A stretch of 59,830 bases of DNA from Legionella steigerwaltii (GTDB lineage: Bacteria; Pseudomonadota; Gammaproteobacteria; Legionellales; Legionellaceae), in assembly GCF_001468065.1 (NCBI RefSeq), contig NZ_LNYZ01000042.1, positions 40,544 through 100,373 of the forward strand, given 5' to 3'. This document shows, in pieces, positions 34,638-44,868 of the stretch. A model generated the notes under the pieces. It was not told the DNA's origin. It saw only the letters and a list, made by a program, of their open reading frames with translations, and did no database searches. How positions within the stretch are numbered: position 1 is the first letter of the stretch; every line of letters begins with the position of its first letter. The translations under genes were made by a program, and so were the position numbers.

Positions 34638-35678
34638 ATGCAAAAGAAAATAGAAATCGAAGTTGTCGAAAGAACTTCAAAGGTAGTGGTAAATTACCAC
34701 AAACATCCCGAAGTCGGTGGTACTGGACATGTTTCAATAGTAGCGACTCATGGGGGTAGAAAGCACGTGATTAGTGTTTATCCAACTTCTGAGTTATCTG
34801 CACTAACACCTCTTGCAACGGCTACGTTCCATGTTTTCCCTACAAAAGCAGTAAATCATAGTTCCCCATCTAAATCGGACAGTCCTATTCATTCCTCATA
34901 TGACGTTACTGATAAGATAGAGAATATAGGTGCGGTTATTGAAGCGATGGAACAATTAAACGAATCAATGGATTCAGGACTGGCTAGCTTTAGCTTAACC
35001 CCGGGTTCACTTACAAAAACTACAGCAGCAATTTTGAACAGCAATTCTTCTACCACGAATATGATGTTAGGATTGAAGACGTTCGATAGAGATCTCATTG
35101 ATTCTGAAATTTCAAAAGTTGAAGTAATTAATTGTGCCGAAGCAGTAAGCAGAGTCCTCGAAGCAGGTGGTATGGAGAGACCCGAAGGCATAATGTCCTT
35201 TCCTGCACCAGCAAAAATTAATAGTCATTTTGAGTCTCAGTTTAAAGCAACAGAAGATACTGATACAGAGCAACCCGGTCTTTTTAGAAGCATGTTCAAT
35301 TCTGTAAGAGACTTCTTTACTTCGAAAGAAACTTCGAAAGAAACTTCGAAAGAAACTTCGAAAGAAACTCATTCCAGCAGAGAAACAACGTATGGAAGCT
35401 CGATTAGCTACGATTATGATTGGTCTGCTCATGATAGTGCGCCTTCCGAGGAACCTAAAAAAGTGGAGGTGCAGACAGACACATCTGAAGAGCAAGTATC
35501 TAGAGATGAAGATACCTCTACTCCAGAGCCAGCATCTAGAGATGAAGATACCTCTACTCCGAGAGCTTCAGAAAGTTCTGAATCCTTTTTCAGTGAAACT
35601 ATTCCTCAACAAAGGGAAGAAGAAAGTGATTTGAATTTTTCTCAAAGATGTGATGCCACTGTTGGGTCTTATTTTTAA
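34638..35678 (+). CDS. GHVSI / Asn-Cys motif protein 1, probable PmrA-regulated effector
   Basis: The N-terminal half has GGTGHVSIVATHGG (His about residue 29) and VEVINCAEAVSRVLEAGG (Cys about 160), the order and spacing of an NlpC/P60- or papain-like His/Cys pair; its relative at 35894 has the same two motifs. The C-terminal third is acidic and low in complexity: four tandem S-K-E-T units encoded by a 12-bp repeat (35321-35368) and two 36-bp units encoding SRDEDTSTP (35496-35567). Acid-rich tails are typical Dot/Icm signals. Start ATG 34638 follows a PmrA-type promoter, and a terminator follows the stop. Enzyme activity is inferred, not shown. Confidence 0.65.
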   Translation: MQKKIEIEVVERTSKVVVNYHKHPEVGGTGHVSIVATHGGRKHVISVYPTSELSALTPLATATFHVFPTKAVNHSSPSKSDSPIHSSYDVTDKIENIGAVIEAMEQLNESMDSGLASFSLTPGSLTKTTAAILNSNSSTTNMMLGLKTFDRDLIDSEISKVEVINCAEAVSRVLEAGGMERPEGIMSFPAPAKINSHFESQFKATEDTDTEQPGLFRSMFNSVRDFFTSKETSKETSKETSKETHSSRETTYGSSISYDYDWSAHDSAPSEEPKKVEVQTDTSEEQVSRDEDTSTPEPASRDEDTSTPRASESSESFFSETIPQQREEESDLNFSQRCDATVGSYF

Positions 35679-35690
35679 CTTAATCAAGCT

Positions 35691-35719
35691 GCCGCCCTTT
35701 TAAAGGGCGGTATGTTTTT
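35691..35719 (+). terminator. Rho-independent terminator
   Basis: CCGCCCTTTTAAAGGGCGG hairpin followed by TATGTTTTT, 13 nt past the stop of the GHVSI protein 1 gene. Confidence 0.85.
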
Positions 35720-35893
35720 GTGCTAGAGAATGTCTCTCATAGTTTTCATGAAGGCGTGCCTTAGCTACTAACCTTGCAACCAGCCCCATTGTTCCATATA
35801 ATCATTTGGGCAATTTTTATCAAAGATGTTCGTCGCATCAACAGCATTGGTTTGGTTTGCTGTTAAAATAACCAATAAAGGGAGGAATCCTTT

Positions 35894-36829
35894 ATGTTAA
35901 GTAAAAAGGAAGACGCAAGTATAGGATCAGTCCAATTAGAAGATCTAATAGAAGACGATACAGCCATCATCTATGTTTGGTCAAGCGGATTCAATAGCCT
36001 TGGTCATGTCTCAATTAAGTTTAAAGACGATTATGGGAGTATTTGGCCAAAATCAACCCCTGCTGGAGGTCTTACGTCAATATGGCCATTAAAAGCCACT
36101 TTAGCTACAAAATTAGAAGATGATTGCATGCAGGAAGCAATTAGACCCAAAGAAGAGTTCGCAAATCTTATGGAGCCTGTCGAGATTTTACCTGTAAAAC
36201 CCGATAAAGTATTTGTAGTACGTGGCCTTGATACACAAAAAATGAGAAATGAGCTCACCCGAATAAAAGAAGGATTTGATACAGGCGAAGTATGCTACCA
36301 ACTTCTCCCTGGAGTAAAAACATCTGGCTTTCTACACAGCATTCTTTCAGGGAATCCTAAGAACACAGAAGTATATAACTGTGTTACGCTTACAGGACAT
36401 TTATTAGCAGCTGGTGGCAAGTCTTTAATTAACGATCCTTGGGCAACTCCATCTAATTTTGCAGAAAAATTAGACAATCTAGATCAGGTAAAACTACTCA
36501 ATCCCCCTGCAACTGACACTGAAAAGCCACGTATTCAGGAAGATGCTCCCAAAGCTGAATCAGCAGCTACTTCGATTAGGAACAGACTGACAAGCCGTTG
36601 GTTTAGCGATGATTATTTTGATGCGGATACAAATAGTCAGGAGGCAACCGATACACGTTCGGAAACTCAAGAATCTGTATCTAGGATGGAAGATACACCC
36701 AGTCCAAAAGTTTCAGAAACTTCCTTTTCCTTTTTTGACAATGAAAATAATGGTTCATCCTTTTTGCAACGAAGAGATGAGGAATCTGATTCAAGATACA
36801 TACAAAGAATAGATTCAATGTCCAATTAA
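35894..36829 (+). CDS. GHVSI / Asn-Cys motif protein 2, paralogue
   Basis: The motifs are shared with the preceding gene product: LGHVSIKFKDDYG (His about residue 35) and TEVYNCVTLTGHLLAAGG (Cys about 163). The C-terminal region contains SRMEDTPSPKVSETS, matching SRDEDTSTP in protein 1, and ends with acidic and Asn-rich sequence. The pair probably arose by duplication and diverged. AGGGAGGA lies upstream of the ATG. No PmrA box is visible here; the 215-bp gap contains the terminator of gene 1. Confidence 0.6.
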   Translation: MLSKKEDASIGSVQLEDLIEDDTAIIYVWSSGFNSLGHVSIKFKDDYGSIWPKSTPAGGLTSIWPLKATLATKLEDDCMQEAIRPKEEFANLMEPVEILPVKPDKVFVVRGLDTQKMRNELTRIKEGFDTGEVCYQLLPGVKTSGFLHSILSGNPKNTEVYNCVTLTGHLLAAGGKSLINDPWATPSNFAEKLDNLDQVKLLNPPATDTEKPRIQEDAPKAESAATSIRNRLTSRWFSDDYFDADTNSQEATDTRSETQESVSRMEDTPSPKVSETSFSFFDNENNGSSFLQRRDEESDSRYIQRIDSMSN

Positions 36830-36858
36830 AAATCCATATCGAACCTATGGCCCGATTT

Positions 36859-36878
36859 CCCGGCTGCAAGCAGCCGGG
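36859..36878. terminator. 9-bp GC hairpin between convergent genes
   Basis: CCCGGCTGC and GCAGCCGGG with a 2-nt loop. It belongs to the GTAGCCCGG-type repeat family (GGGCTAC follows) and likely serves both convergent genes. Confidence 0.6.
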
Positions 36879-36914
36879 CTACATTTAGGCCATCTCGAGC
36901 CAACATATGTTTTT

Positions 36915-38255
36915 TTATAGAGTATATAATCGTGCTAACTCTGATAAGGATTGCTCAAGGGTTTCGAGTATGAAATTTACTTGCTCCTGATTAATTGTCA
37001 AAGGCGGTGCTATTCGAAAGACATTACCAAACTGTCCTCCTTTTCCAACTAATAACCCTTTATCCTTACACAAATCCATTAACTGAAATGCTTCATCAGA
37101 TGCTGGTGTTTTTGTTATGGGATCTTTGACAAGTTCAATCCCTAAAAGCAAGCCGCGACCGCGGACATCGCCAATGATAGGGTATTTCTTTTGTAATTGC
37201 TGGAAACCATCTTTTAGTAGATTGCCCATAAGACGTGCATTTTCAACAAGCTGTTCTTCTTTAATAATTTCCAATGTGAGTCTAGACTGGATCATTTGCA
37301 ATGGGTCACCTGCAAACGTATTAAAATACGTTTTTCCAGTCATTGTTTCAGCAACCTCAGTTTTCATCAGTACTGCCCCAACTGCAGCGCCGTTACCTAA
37401 TCCTTTAGCCATGGTTACCATATCTGCATCGATATCCAAAGTTTTGGTAAGCAAAACATCACCACCCCCACGACCTGCTCCGGTTTGTACTTCGTCACTG
37501 ATGTATTTACCACCGTAATTATGAACAATGCGGGCGACCTCTGTAAAATACTCATCAGGAGGAGTAATAAAACCACCTACACCCAGCACGGGTTCCAGGA
37601 TAAAAGCAGCGATTTTTCCGTGTGTTGAATTTTGAATGGTTGTTTCAACATTTTTCGCACATGACAGATCGCAACTATCAGGTTTTTGTTTGAATGGACA
37701 ACGATAGCAATAGGGTTCAACAGCAGATGTTACGCCAGTAACAGGCTGTCCCCTGAAACGCCAGATTGAATGGCCACATGAGGCAAGTGCAGCAGAAGTA
37801 CCCCCATGATACGAGTGACGTACATTCACTACCATCGTTTCTCCGGTTGCATGGCGTGCTGCCATTATGGCAAGTTCATTAGCTTCGGAACCGGAATTAG
37901 TAAAGGATACCCTGTCCATACCATTAGGTGCCTCTTCAAGCAACCGTTCTGCGGTTTCGATGGGTTCCTTATTTAAATAGAGTAAGCTCGTGTGTTGAAT
38001 TACATCATCTTCGAGTGCGTCAATAAGCGCTTTTTTGATCTTAGGATGATTGTGTCCGGCTGAGATACAAACAATTCCACCTATGGCATCAAGGTAACGT
38101 TTTCCTTCGGAGTCCCATACGTAAGTACCCTGCGCTTTAACAAGTTGAATTGGCTCTTTATGGTAAAATCCAGCAGTAGGTAAAAAGTGTTTTTTTCTGA
38201 AATCAATAAGTTCTTCGTTTGAGCGTAGTTGTCTTTGATCATTGTTTTCATTCAT
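36915..38255 (-). CDS. Class III (omega) aminotransferase
   Basis: A 446-aa PLP enzyme of the acetylornithine/GABA/AGXT2 group. Visible features are SGSEANELAIMAARH (phosphate-binding), HSYHGGT, EPVLGVGG, SDEVQTGAGR (the Asp contacting the PLP ring nitrogen) and TMAKGLGNG with the Schiff-base Lys. A cysteine cluster (YCYRCPFKQKPDSCDLSCAK) in the middle is a lineage feature that could bind metal. It transfers an amino group from an amine or amino acid to an alpha-keto acid or glyoxylate; the exact donor is not predictable. It is monocistronic. Confidence 0.9.
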   Translation of the reverse strand: MNENNDQRQLRSNEELIDFRKKHFLPTAGFYHKEPIQLVKAQGTYVWDSEGKRYLDAIGGIVCISAGHNHPKIKKALIDALEDDVIQHTSLLYLNKEPIETAERLLEEAPNGMDRVSFTNSGSEANELAIMAARHATGETMVVNVRHSYHGGTSAALASCGHSIWRFRGQPVTGVTSAVEPYCYRCPFKQKPDSCDLSCAKNVETTIQNSTHGKIAAFILEPVLGVGGFITPPDEYFTEVARIVHNYGGKYISDEVQTGAGRGGGDVLLTKTLDIDADMVTMAKGLGNGAAVGAVLMKTEVAETMTGKTYFNTFAGDPLQMIQSRLTLEIIKEEQLVENARLMGNLLKDGFQQLQKKYPIIGDVRGRGLLLGIELVKDPITKTPASDEAFQLMDLCKDKGLLVGKGGQFGNVFRIAPPLTINQEQVNFILETLEQSLSELARLYTL

Positions 38256-38528
38256 GAGGGTTGATTCCTTTTATGTTTATAAAGACTTGAACTTGTAAAT
38301 AAAGAGCTTTTGCAGACTCCTTTTACTTCAAATTCTTGTTGATTTATTTTAAGACTTACATCTTTTGCTCGTGTTTCTTGAACACTATATGTTTTTTTAT
38401 GGTTCATATCTTTATCCTTCTCCTTTTTACATTCGTTATTAAAACAAGTTATACAACATATTTAAGATACCTGAAGTGGATTATGCGACGATTCTTGGTA
38501 TCGATCAAACAGAGAATTTTCCAGCAAA

Positions 38529-38555
38529 TAGGTTGGATCATTTTGACCCAACCTA
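38529..38555 (-). terminator. Hairpin behind the repeat-protein gene
   Basis: TAGGTTGG and CCAACCTA form the outer stem, with TCA/TGA inside. It lies 12 nt past the stop of the minus-strand repeat-protein gene. The remaining 38256-38528 is non-coding. Confidence 0.55.
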
Positions 38556-38566
38556 CTTCTTGTTTT

Positions 38567-40332
38567 TCAAGCACTAAACGTAGCACTAACTGTTGCCGAA
38601 AATGCTGGTGTGTTGGTAAGCGGGTTACATGGACCAGCAAATCCACCTGTTGTAGCATTCATTGGACATTGCCAAAGTGTTTGAGTTGCATCGCCGATAT
38701 AAGCGTAAGTAGTGCCAGAAAATGTATAAAATGAATTGAAGATTATATCAAGAAATGCTGGGCTATTTGTAAGCGCCGTGCATGGAGCAGAAAATCCACC
38801 TGAAGCATTCATTGGACACTGCCAGAGTGTAGAAGTGTTATCTGCAATATAAGCATAGGTTGTACCTGAAAAAGTATAAAACGCCACGTTAACCGTACTA
38901 TTAAATGGCGATGTTGGGTTTGTAAGCGCAGTACAGGTACCACTAAAACCTCCGGTAGCATTCATTGGGCATTGCCAAATTTTACTTGTTGTATCACTTA
39001 GATAGGCATAGGTAATACCAGAAAAAGTTTGAAAGGTTAGAAATCTAATCGCATTAAATGCTGGTGTGTTGGTCAGGGCTGTACAGCTACTGGAAAATCC
39101 ACCTGTTGTTGCATCTATTGGACACTGCCATAGCGTATTAGTTAAATCACCAACATAGGCATAGGTGACACCTGAAAAAGTATGAAATGAAGGGGCAAAG
39201 GCATCAAAAAATGATGGTGAATTGGTAAGGTTAGTACAAGTACCGCTAAAGCCACCTGTAGTAGGATCGATTGGGCATTGCCATAGTGGATTGTTTTCAG
39301 TACCAATATAGGCATAAGTGGTACCAGAAAATGTATCGAGCGTTGCACCAGTAGTCGGAAATAGTGAGGGTGTATTAGTCAAGGACGTGCATGTACCACT
39401 AAACCCACCCGTAGCATTCATTGGGCATTGCCACAGATTAGCGGATAGATCCGTAATATAAGCAAATCTAGGGTGGCAGTTAACCGTTACATTATTAATT
39501 GACGAGCCATTAATAACTCCAGCACCATTTGTAATAGTGCAGGTAAGGCCTGTAGGTTGACTCAATATTGTAACGAGATAGGAACTGTTATTAGTCAGTG
39601 CAGTTGGGAATTGGAATATTTTGTCATTAGCACTTACGGGTAAATTATCACCGCCGTTGTTTTGTAAGACCAATCCATTTGTCGTCAATCCAGAAATTGT
39701 TCCACCTACAGTATACGTATTTACGGTGCAAGAAACACTTACATTGGTCACATCAGCGGTTATATTAGAACCCGAGCCATTAGTAACCGTACAGGTTAAA
39801 TTGGCAGGTTGGCTCACCACAGTAACATTATAACTCCCTCCGTAGGGAACCAATGAAGGAAATTGAAATGCGTTGGCATTGGCACTGACAGGTAAATTAT
39901 CGCTGCCATTGTGTAATACGAGTCCGTTTGCTGTCAATCCAGAAATACTTCCACTAATTGAATAAGCGTTCGTTTTTAAAAGGGTAATCGCTTTGGGAGT
40001 CTTATCGCTAACTGAAAATAGACAGTACCCATTAGGTATTGGCTTACACACGACACCTAGGTCAGCAATTTTATATCCTGGTGTATTGATTTTAATTCCA
40101 GCAGATAAATAAACGTGATTGGGCACAGTAGTTCTTATATTGAGACTTAATGCGGAGACATTCGTGTTTTGGCACGTGGCAGTACCCCTTTCCCATCTAG
40201 GCATAAATTTAAATTAACCGCACCAGGATTTCCTGTAGCCGACACATCAAAAACAGAGCCTGCAGCAGCGATGCATACTTGCGTTAGTATCAGGCATAGA
40301 GCAGCGGTAAGTTGGGTTAAAATTTTTTTCAT
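38567..40332 (-). pseudogene. Secreted repeat protein split by a one-base frameshift
   Basis: The first segment (40332 to about 40185) encodes a signal peptide (MKKILTQLTAALCLILTQVCIAAA) and VFDVSATGNPGAVNLNLCLDGKG. The second frame continues TATCQNTNVSALSLNIRTT to the end at 38567. One missing base in the G-run near 40181 (GGGG where GGGGG would restore the frame) explains the split. The body has two Ig-like repeats of about 80 aa (ISGLTANGLVLHNGSDNLPV) and then six repeats of about 50 aa with F-S-G-T-T-Y-A-Y-I-G and L-W-Q-C-P motifs, suggesting a beta-propeller. It is presumably cell-surface or extracellular. It may be a pseudogene, a sequencing error, or slippage-controlled. Confidence 0.75.
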
Positions 40333-40709
40333 CGAGGCATATTCCTTTAAAAAGATTAAATAGTTCGGTAATCACCACAACATATTGATTTAATCGATCC
40401 TTTTTTAAAATTAGTTTGTAGCGTCTAAGATTACGTTCAAAATTTTTAGAAAGTTCGAGTTAATATAATCAGAAAATTTTAAATTTGATAGTATTTAATT
40501 GACTCATATCCCATCTCCAAGCCATGGCTATAATTTTCTGCCTATTCAATTTTGAACATATAGATACTGGAATAAGCGGAATCTTCAATATTGAATTAAA
40601 TTGGACCAGAATTTCCATGTTTATCAATAAACTTTTTTATTGAATCAAAGTTTTGCCAATTAGATTCTATAATTTTTAAATAGACAGGAGTTTAATTAAT
40701 GGATTATTG
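40333..40709. other. Divergent intergenic region
   Basis: About 375 bp, AT-rich, with no gene. AGGAG at 40687-40691 is followed by ATG GAT TAT TGA (40699-40710), a three-codon frame whose stop overlaps the channel start. Confidence 0.5.
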
Positions 40710-41348
40710 ATGATAGCTCTGATAAAAAAATTGCGTTTCCTTTTTTTGTTCTTTGTTATTTTAATTTTTTGTATGCTCAGAGCTATTGACGCTCTAACTG
40801 GCATACGACCAATAGCAGATTTGTTTTTAATTACACTTATTATTACGAGCTTGATAGTAATTGCTGAGCATAAGCAAAAATTTGTTTACGCCCTATTCAT
40901 TTTAGGAGTATTCGAAATAGGTTTGATTGCAATTAACATATGGATAATAAGTTTTCCTGAACATATTTTAAGATTACTATTTGGAATACTTTTTTTCCTA
41001 TTGATGACTATTACCTGTATCCAACTGACATTGCAGGATAAAACAATTAGTATTACAACCTTATTTGGTTCTCTCTCTGCTTATCTATTTATTGGATTAA
41101 CTTTCGCCTATTTATACTTACTTATTTATTTACTGTATCCTCAATCGATATCAGGTTTGGAACCCTACGCTGATACTAGAGCAATCTATTTTTCTTTTAT
41201 CACATTAACCACGGTGGGATTTGGCGATGTGGTAGCTACAGACCCAGTCATGCAATGCCTGTCCTGGATGGAAGCCTTCTGTGGACAAGCCTATTTAGCT
41301 ATTTTTATTTCCCAGCTTGTAGGAAGATATATTGCTACGAATAAATAA
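40710..41348 (+). CDS. Potassium channel family protein
   Basis: About 212 aa with five or six hydrophobic helices. The last pore loop reads TLTTVGFGDVVATDP, the K+ selectivity filter (T-V-G-F-G), followed by the inner helix MEAFCGQAYLAIFISQLVG. There is no RCK domain, so it is a simple ion channel of the inner membrane. ATG at 40710 overlaps the stop of a three-codon leader; a TTG at 40707 is in frame. Neither has a well-spaced ribosome site of its own. It is not part of the ABC operon that begins 95 nt downstream. Confidence 0.85.
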   Translation: MIALIKKLRFLFLFFVILIFCMLRAIDALTGIRPIADLFLITLIITSLIVIAEHKQKFVYALFILGVFEIGLIAINIWIISFPEHILRLLFGILFFLLMTITCIQLTLQDKTISITTLFGSLSAYLFIGLTFAYLYLLIYLLYPQSISGLEPYADTRAIYFSFITLTTVGFGDVVATDPVMQCLSWMEAFCGQAYLAIFISQLVGRYIATNK

Positions 41349-41442
41349 TTATAAAAAATAGCATAGTAACCGAAATTGAACGTAGCATATAATTTTCGTT
41401 GGCCGCATAATGTCCTTAAGACGCAAGGAGTAAAGCCCATTC

Positions 41443-42375
41443 ATGCAAAACGATATTGCCATTTCAATCACAGCGCTTAAAAAGATTTATGATAATGGGT
41501 TTAAAGCACTGGATGATATCCACCTTGAGATTCGTCGGGGTGAGATTTTTGCGTTGCTTGGGCCGAATGGAGCAGGCAAAACGACTCTCATTAATGCAAT
41601 TTGCGGCATTGTACAACCCACTGGTGGCACTGTTACCATAGCGGGCTATGATAACATCACCCAATACCGTGAGGCACGCACTGCTGTCGGCTTAGTTCCA
41701 CAAGAACTCACGACTGATGCATTTGAAACGGTATGGAACACAGTAACCTTCAGCAGAGGTTTATTTGGCAAGCCAAAGAATTCTTTATATATTGAAGGAC
41801 TACTGAAACGTCTTTCACTTTGGGATAAAAAAGACGAACAGATTCAATACTTGTCGGGTGGGATGAAACGTCGAGTCATGGTAGCCAAAGCGCTATCACA
41901 CGAACCTCAAATTCTCTTTCTTGATGAGCCTACAGCAGGTGTTGATGTGGAGCTGCGCAAATCCATGTGGGCGCAAGTAAGAACCTTACGTGAAACAGGT
42001 ATTACGATTATTCTTACCACCCACTATATCGAAGAAGCACAACTAATGGCCGACCGTGTGGGTATTATTAACAAAGGCAATTTAATTCTGACTGAAGAAA
42101 AAAAAACGTTAATGCATAAAATGGGTAAACGGCAGATGATTTTCATGTTACGCGAGCCACTAGCAACCATACCATCAGGATTAAGAGACTACCCTTTGAC
42201 ACTAGAAGAAGATGACAATGGTGGCAAATTGATTCTGACGTATGATGTTGAAGCCGATAATGATATTTCAGAAATATTGGATAACCTAAAATCACATGGC
42301 ATACGACCCAAAGATATCTACAGTCATCAAAGCAGTTTAGAAGAAATTTTCATTGGATTGTTGGGGAAAAAATGA
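41443..42375 (+). CDS. ABC-2 type exporter, ATP-binding subunit
   Basis: A 310-aa ATPase with Walker [11 protein letters not shown] (residues 39-48), Q-loop PQELT, signature LSGGMKRRV, Walker [11 protein letters not shown] and H-loop TTHYIEEA. The extra C-terminal 90 residues match the YadG/CcmA-type exporters. ATGA overlap with the permease gene at 42372 shows a two-gene operon; the substrate (drug, lipid or polysaccharide) cannot be told from sequence. Confidence 0.93.
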   Translation: MQNDIAISITALKKIYDNGFKALDDIHLEIRRGEIFALLGPNGAGKTTLINAICGIVQPTGGTVTIAGYDNITQYREARTAVGLVPQELTTDAFETVWNTVTFSRGLFGKPKNSLYIEGLLKRLSLWDKKDEQIQYLSGGMKRRVMVAKALSHEPQILFLDEPTAGVDVELRKSMWAQVRTLRETGITIILTTHYIEEAQLMADRVGIINKGNLILTEEKKTLMHKMGKRQMIFMLREPLATIPSGLRDYPLTLEEDDNGGKLILTYDVEADNDISEILDNLKSHGIRPKDIYSHQSSLEEIFIGLLGKK

Positions 42376-43133
42376 ATATACGTGGTGTTTGTGCAATTTA
42401 TACATTTGAAATGTCGCGCACGTTTCGTACGATTGGACAAAGCATTGCCTCTCCTGTTATCTCAACTGTCCTGTATTTTATTGTGTTTGGGTCTGCTATC
42501 GGCTCCCACATGCAAGCGATTAATGGCATACCTTATGGTGCTTTTATTGTTCCAGGCCTTATTATGCTAACCGTTTTGGGCCAAAGTGTGTCCAATGCAT
42601 CATTCGGCATTTATTTTCCGCGTTTTACAGGAACCATCTATGAAATTCTCTCTGCCCCGCTTTCTTTTGTCGAAATAGTATTAGGTTATGTGGGGGCAGC
42701 AGCAACTAAATCGGTGCTCATCGGTGTGATTGTGCTCGCAACAGCCTGGTTTTTTGTACCGCTGCATATTGCACATCCGCTTTGGATGACATTTTTTTTA
42801 ATTATGACCAGCATTACCTTTAGCCTACTTGGTTTTATCACAGGAATATGGGCCGATGATTTTGAGAAATTACAATTGATTCCTCTCCTAATCATTACCC
42901 CGCTCACCTTTCTTGGTGGCAGTTTTTATTCCATCCATATGCTGCCTTCGTTCTGGTATCAGATTTCACTGGCAAATCCAGTGGTTTATTTGGTGAGCGG
43001 ATTTCGCTGGAGCTTTTACGAACACAGTGATGTGAGTGTCACAATCAGTGTCACGATGATTTTAGCATTTACCGTAATATGTCTGGCAATTATTAGCTGG
43101 ATTTTTAAAACGGGGTATGGATTAAAAAAATAA
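42372..43133 (+). CDS. ABC-2 type exporter, permease subunit
   Basis: This 253-aa protein has six membrane helices and the ABC-2 motif region [25 protein letters not shown] followed by [16 protein letters not shown], characteristic of YadH-like permeases. It is coupled to the ATPase by a four-base overlap, so the pair forms a homodimeric exporter. Confidence 0.92.
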   Translation: MNIRGVCAIYTFEMSRTFRTIGQSIASPVISTVLYFIVFGSAIGSHMQAINGIPYGAFIVPGLIMLTVLGQSVSNASFGIYFPRFTGTIYEILSAPLSFVEIVLGYVGAAATKSVLIGVIVLATAWFFVPLHIAHPLWMTFFLIMTSITFSLLGFITGIWADDFEKLQLIPLLIITPLTFLGGSFYSIHMLPSFWYQISLANPVVYLVSGFRWSFYEHSDVSVTISVTMILAFTVICLAIISWIFKTGYGLKK

Positions 43134-43147
43134 AGCAGAACATACAG

Positions 43148-44701
43148 ATGAATAAAAATTTAAGTGCTTTGAGTTTACTTTGGATTTCAATTACCAGCAT
43201 GGTTGGTTCAGGCTGGTTATTTGGCTCTTTATATTCTGCTCATTTTGCCGGCCCTGCAGCGATTATCGCTTGGCCACTGGCTGGGTTTTTACTTTTATTT
43301 GTTGCCTTTTCTTATGCTGAATTAGGAACGATGTTTCCACAGTCCGATAGTTTGGCTTGTTTACCTTTATACACTCATGGGCGTTTAACCAGCGTAATTA
43401 TCAATAACATGACCTGGTTTTCCTTAGCCATACTACCTGTAATTGAGACTCAAGGTGTCATTCAGTACGCCAGTAATTATATTCCAAGCCTAGTAACCCA
43501 TTCTGGTGCGTATTATAAAAATACTCCATTAGGTTATGTGTTGTCCTTAGTTGTATTAATGAGTTTTGTTTTGTTTAATTATTTCGGCATTGGTTTATTT
43601 GCTCGCATTAATGCTGCGTTCACAGTTTGGAAGATAATAATCCCTGCCCTCACCATAATAAGTTTAATCACAGTAAGCTATTCTCCAGTTAATTTTTTCC
43701 AATACGGTGGTTTTATGCCTTATGGATGGCAGGGTGTTATGGCTGCGATGTCAAGTGGGGGTGTGCTTTTCTCCTTATTGGGATTTAGGCAAGTGATTAT
43801 CATGATGGGAGAAATTGAGAAACCTGGAAAATATATTCCTCTAATTTTGAGTGGCTCATTATTATTCACAACGTTACTTTACACAGGATTACAATGGTCT
43901 TTTATCTGTAGTGTGAGCGAACATGCGCTGAAACAAGGTTGGCTAAATTTATCATTTACTGGCGACGCAGGGCCTTTCGCAGCTCTGGCTTCACTAGCTG
44001 GAATGCTGTGGTTGAGTGTTTTATTGTACGCTGATGCTTTTATATCGCCTTATTCAACCGGTTTGGTTTATTCAACGACCGCAGCTCATATGTTAAGCAG
44101 TATGGGATCAGTTATTCACGCACCTAAAATCCTTGCCAAACGAAATAAATACCAAGTGCCTTGGATTAGTTTAGGGATAAACTTTTTACTTGCTGCCACA
44201 ATGTCACTCGTGCTACATGGATGGCAGGAAATGTCGGCTTTTCTTGTCGCAATATTAATGATTAGCTATTCCATGGGCCCTATAGGACTTGTTTGTTTAC
44301 GTAAGCAATTACCAAACTATAAAAGACCTTTTCGTTTGAAGGGTTGTAATATCGTTGCATTTATCGGATTTTATGTTTGCACGGTTGGTGTTTATTGGGC
44401 TGGTTTCCACAGTATGCGAAAGTTGTTCGTGATCACCACTCTGGGGCTAATGTGTTCCTATCTTTATTGTTTCGTTAAAAACACGCATCGCGATCTTGAT
44501 ATAAAACAAGCAATTTGGTTTGTATTATACCTTATCGGTCTTTTTATTTTCTCTTATCTTGGTAATTATGGTGGCAAACAGATTTTGCCTCGGTATTGGG
44601 ATTTAGGCTACTTATTATTGTTTAGCTTGCTTGTGTTTTGTTTGGCGCTATTATCCAGAAAGCCTGCCATTTACACACAAAAACTGGTTTCCGAAAGATA
44701 A
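43148..44701 (+). CDS. APC-family amino-acid permease
   Basis: A 517-aa protein with twelve or more membrane helices. ITSMVGSGWLFGSLYSAHFAGPAA at the N-terminus is the substrate-binding G-S-G-W-L-F loop of APC transporters, and SYAELGTMFPQSDSLACLP fits TM2/TM3. It starts 15 bp after the ABC permease stop, so it may be in the same transcript, but the function is independent: amino-acid or polyamine uptake/antiport. The 3' end is followed by a palindromic repeat. Confidence 0.88.
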   Translation: MNKNLSALSLLWISITSMVGSGWLFGSLYSAHFAGPAAIIAWPLAGFLLLFVAFSYAELGTMFPQSDSLACLPLYTHGRLTSVIINNMTWFSLAILPVIETQGVIQYASNYIPSLVTHSGAYYKNTPLGYVLSLVVLMSFVLFNYFGIGLFARINAAFTVWKIIIPALTIISLITVSYSPVNFFQYGGFMPYGWQGVMAAMSSGGVLFSLLGFRQVIIMMGEIEKPGKYIPLILSGSLLFTTLLYTGLQWSFICSVSEHALKQGWLNLSFTGDAGPFAALASLAGMLWLSVLLYADAFISPYSTGLVYSTTAAHMLSSMGSVIHAPKILAKRNKYQVPWISLGINFLLAATMSLVLHGWQEMSAFLVAILMISYSMGPIGLVCLRKQLPNYKRPFRLKGCNIVAFIGFYVCTVGVYWAGFHSMRKLFVITTLGLMCSYLYCFVKNTHRDLDIKQAIWFVLYLIGLFIFSYLGNYGGKQILPRYWDLGYLLLFSLLVFCLALLSRKPAIYTQKLVSER

Positions 44702-44742
44702 AGGCCTCAGCTAATTGCGTCAACCTAAGAAATCGTAGCCCT

Positions 44743-44800
44743 GTAGCCTGGGTGCAGCGAAGCGAAACCCGGGTTCCGGCTTCGCCTTCACCCAGGCTAC
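44743..44800. repeat. GTAGCCTGGGTG palindromic repeat, copy 1
   Basis: GTAGCCTGGGTG and CACCCAGGCTAC, exactly complementary, flank AAACCCGGGTTCCGG. It lies between convergent genes. A second copy is at 50647-50738. Confidence 0.85.
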
Positions 44801-44868
44801 AAGAGGGTAGAATGCTCTTGCTCGTTGAAATTGATGACACGATGTGCTCGAGCTTTATGCGTTTGGTA

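Noticed and set aside
35112..35495. 127-codon minus-strand frame with repeated RSFF units
   Set aside because: It is the antisense of the S-K-E-T repeat region of the GHVSI gene; the repeat creates an artificial open frame.
37117..37518. 133-codon frame antisense to the aminotransferase
   Set aside because: The aminotransferase has all PLP motifs on the other strand; this frame has no start signal or recognisable sequence.
38336..38734. 132-codon plus-strand frame rich in Cys and Phe
   Set aside because: It runs antisense through the end of the repeat-protein gene and its terminator, with no ribosome site and implausible composition.
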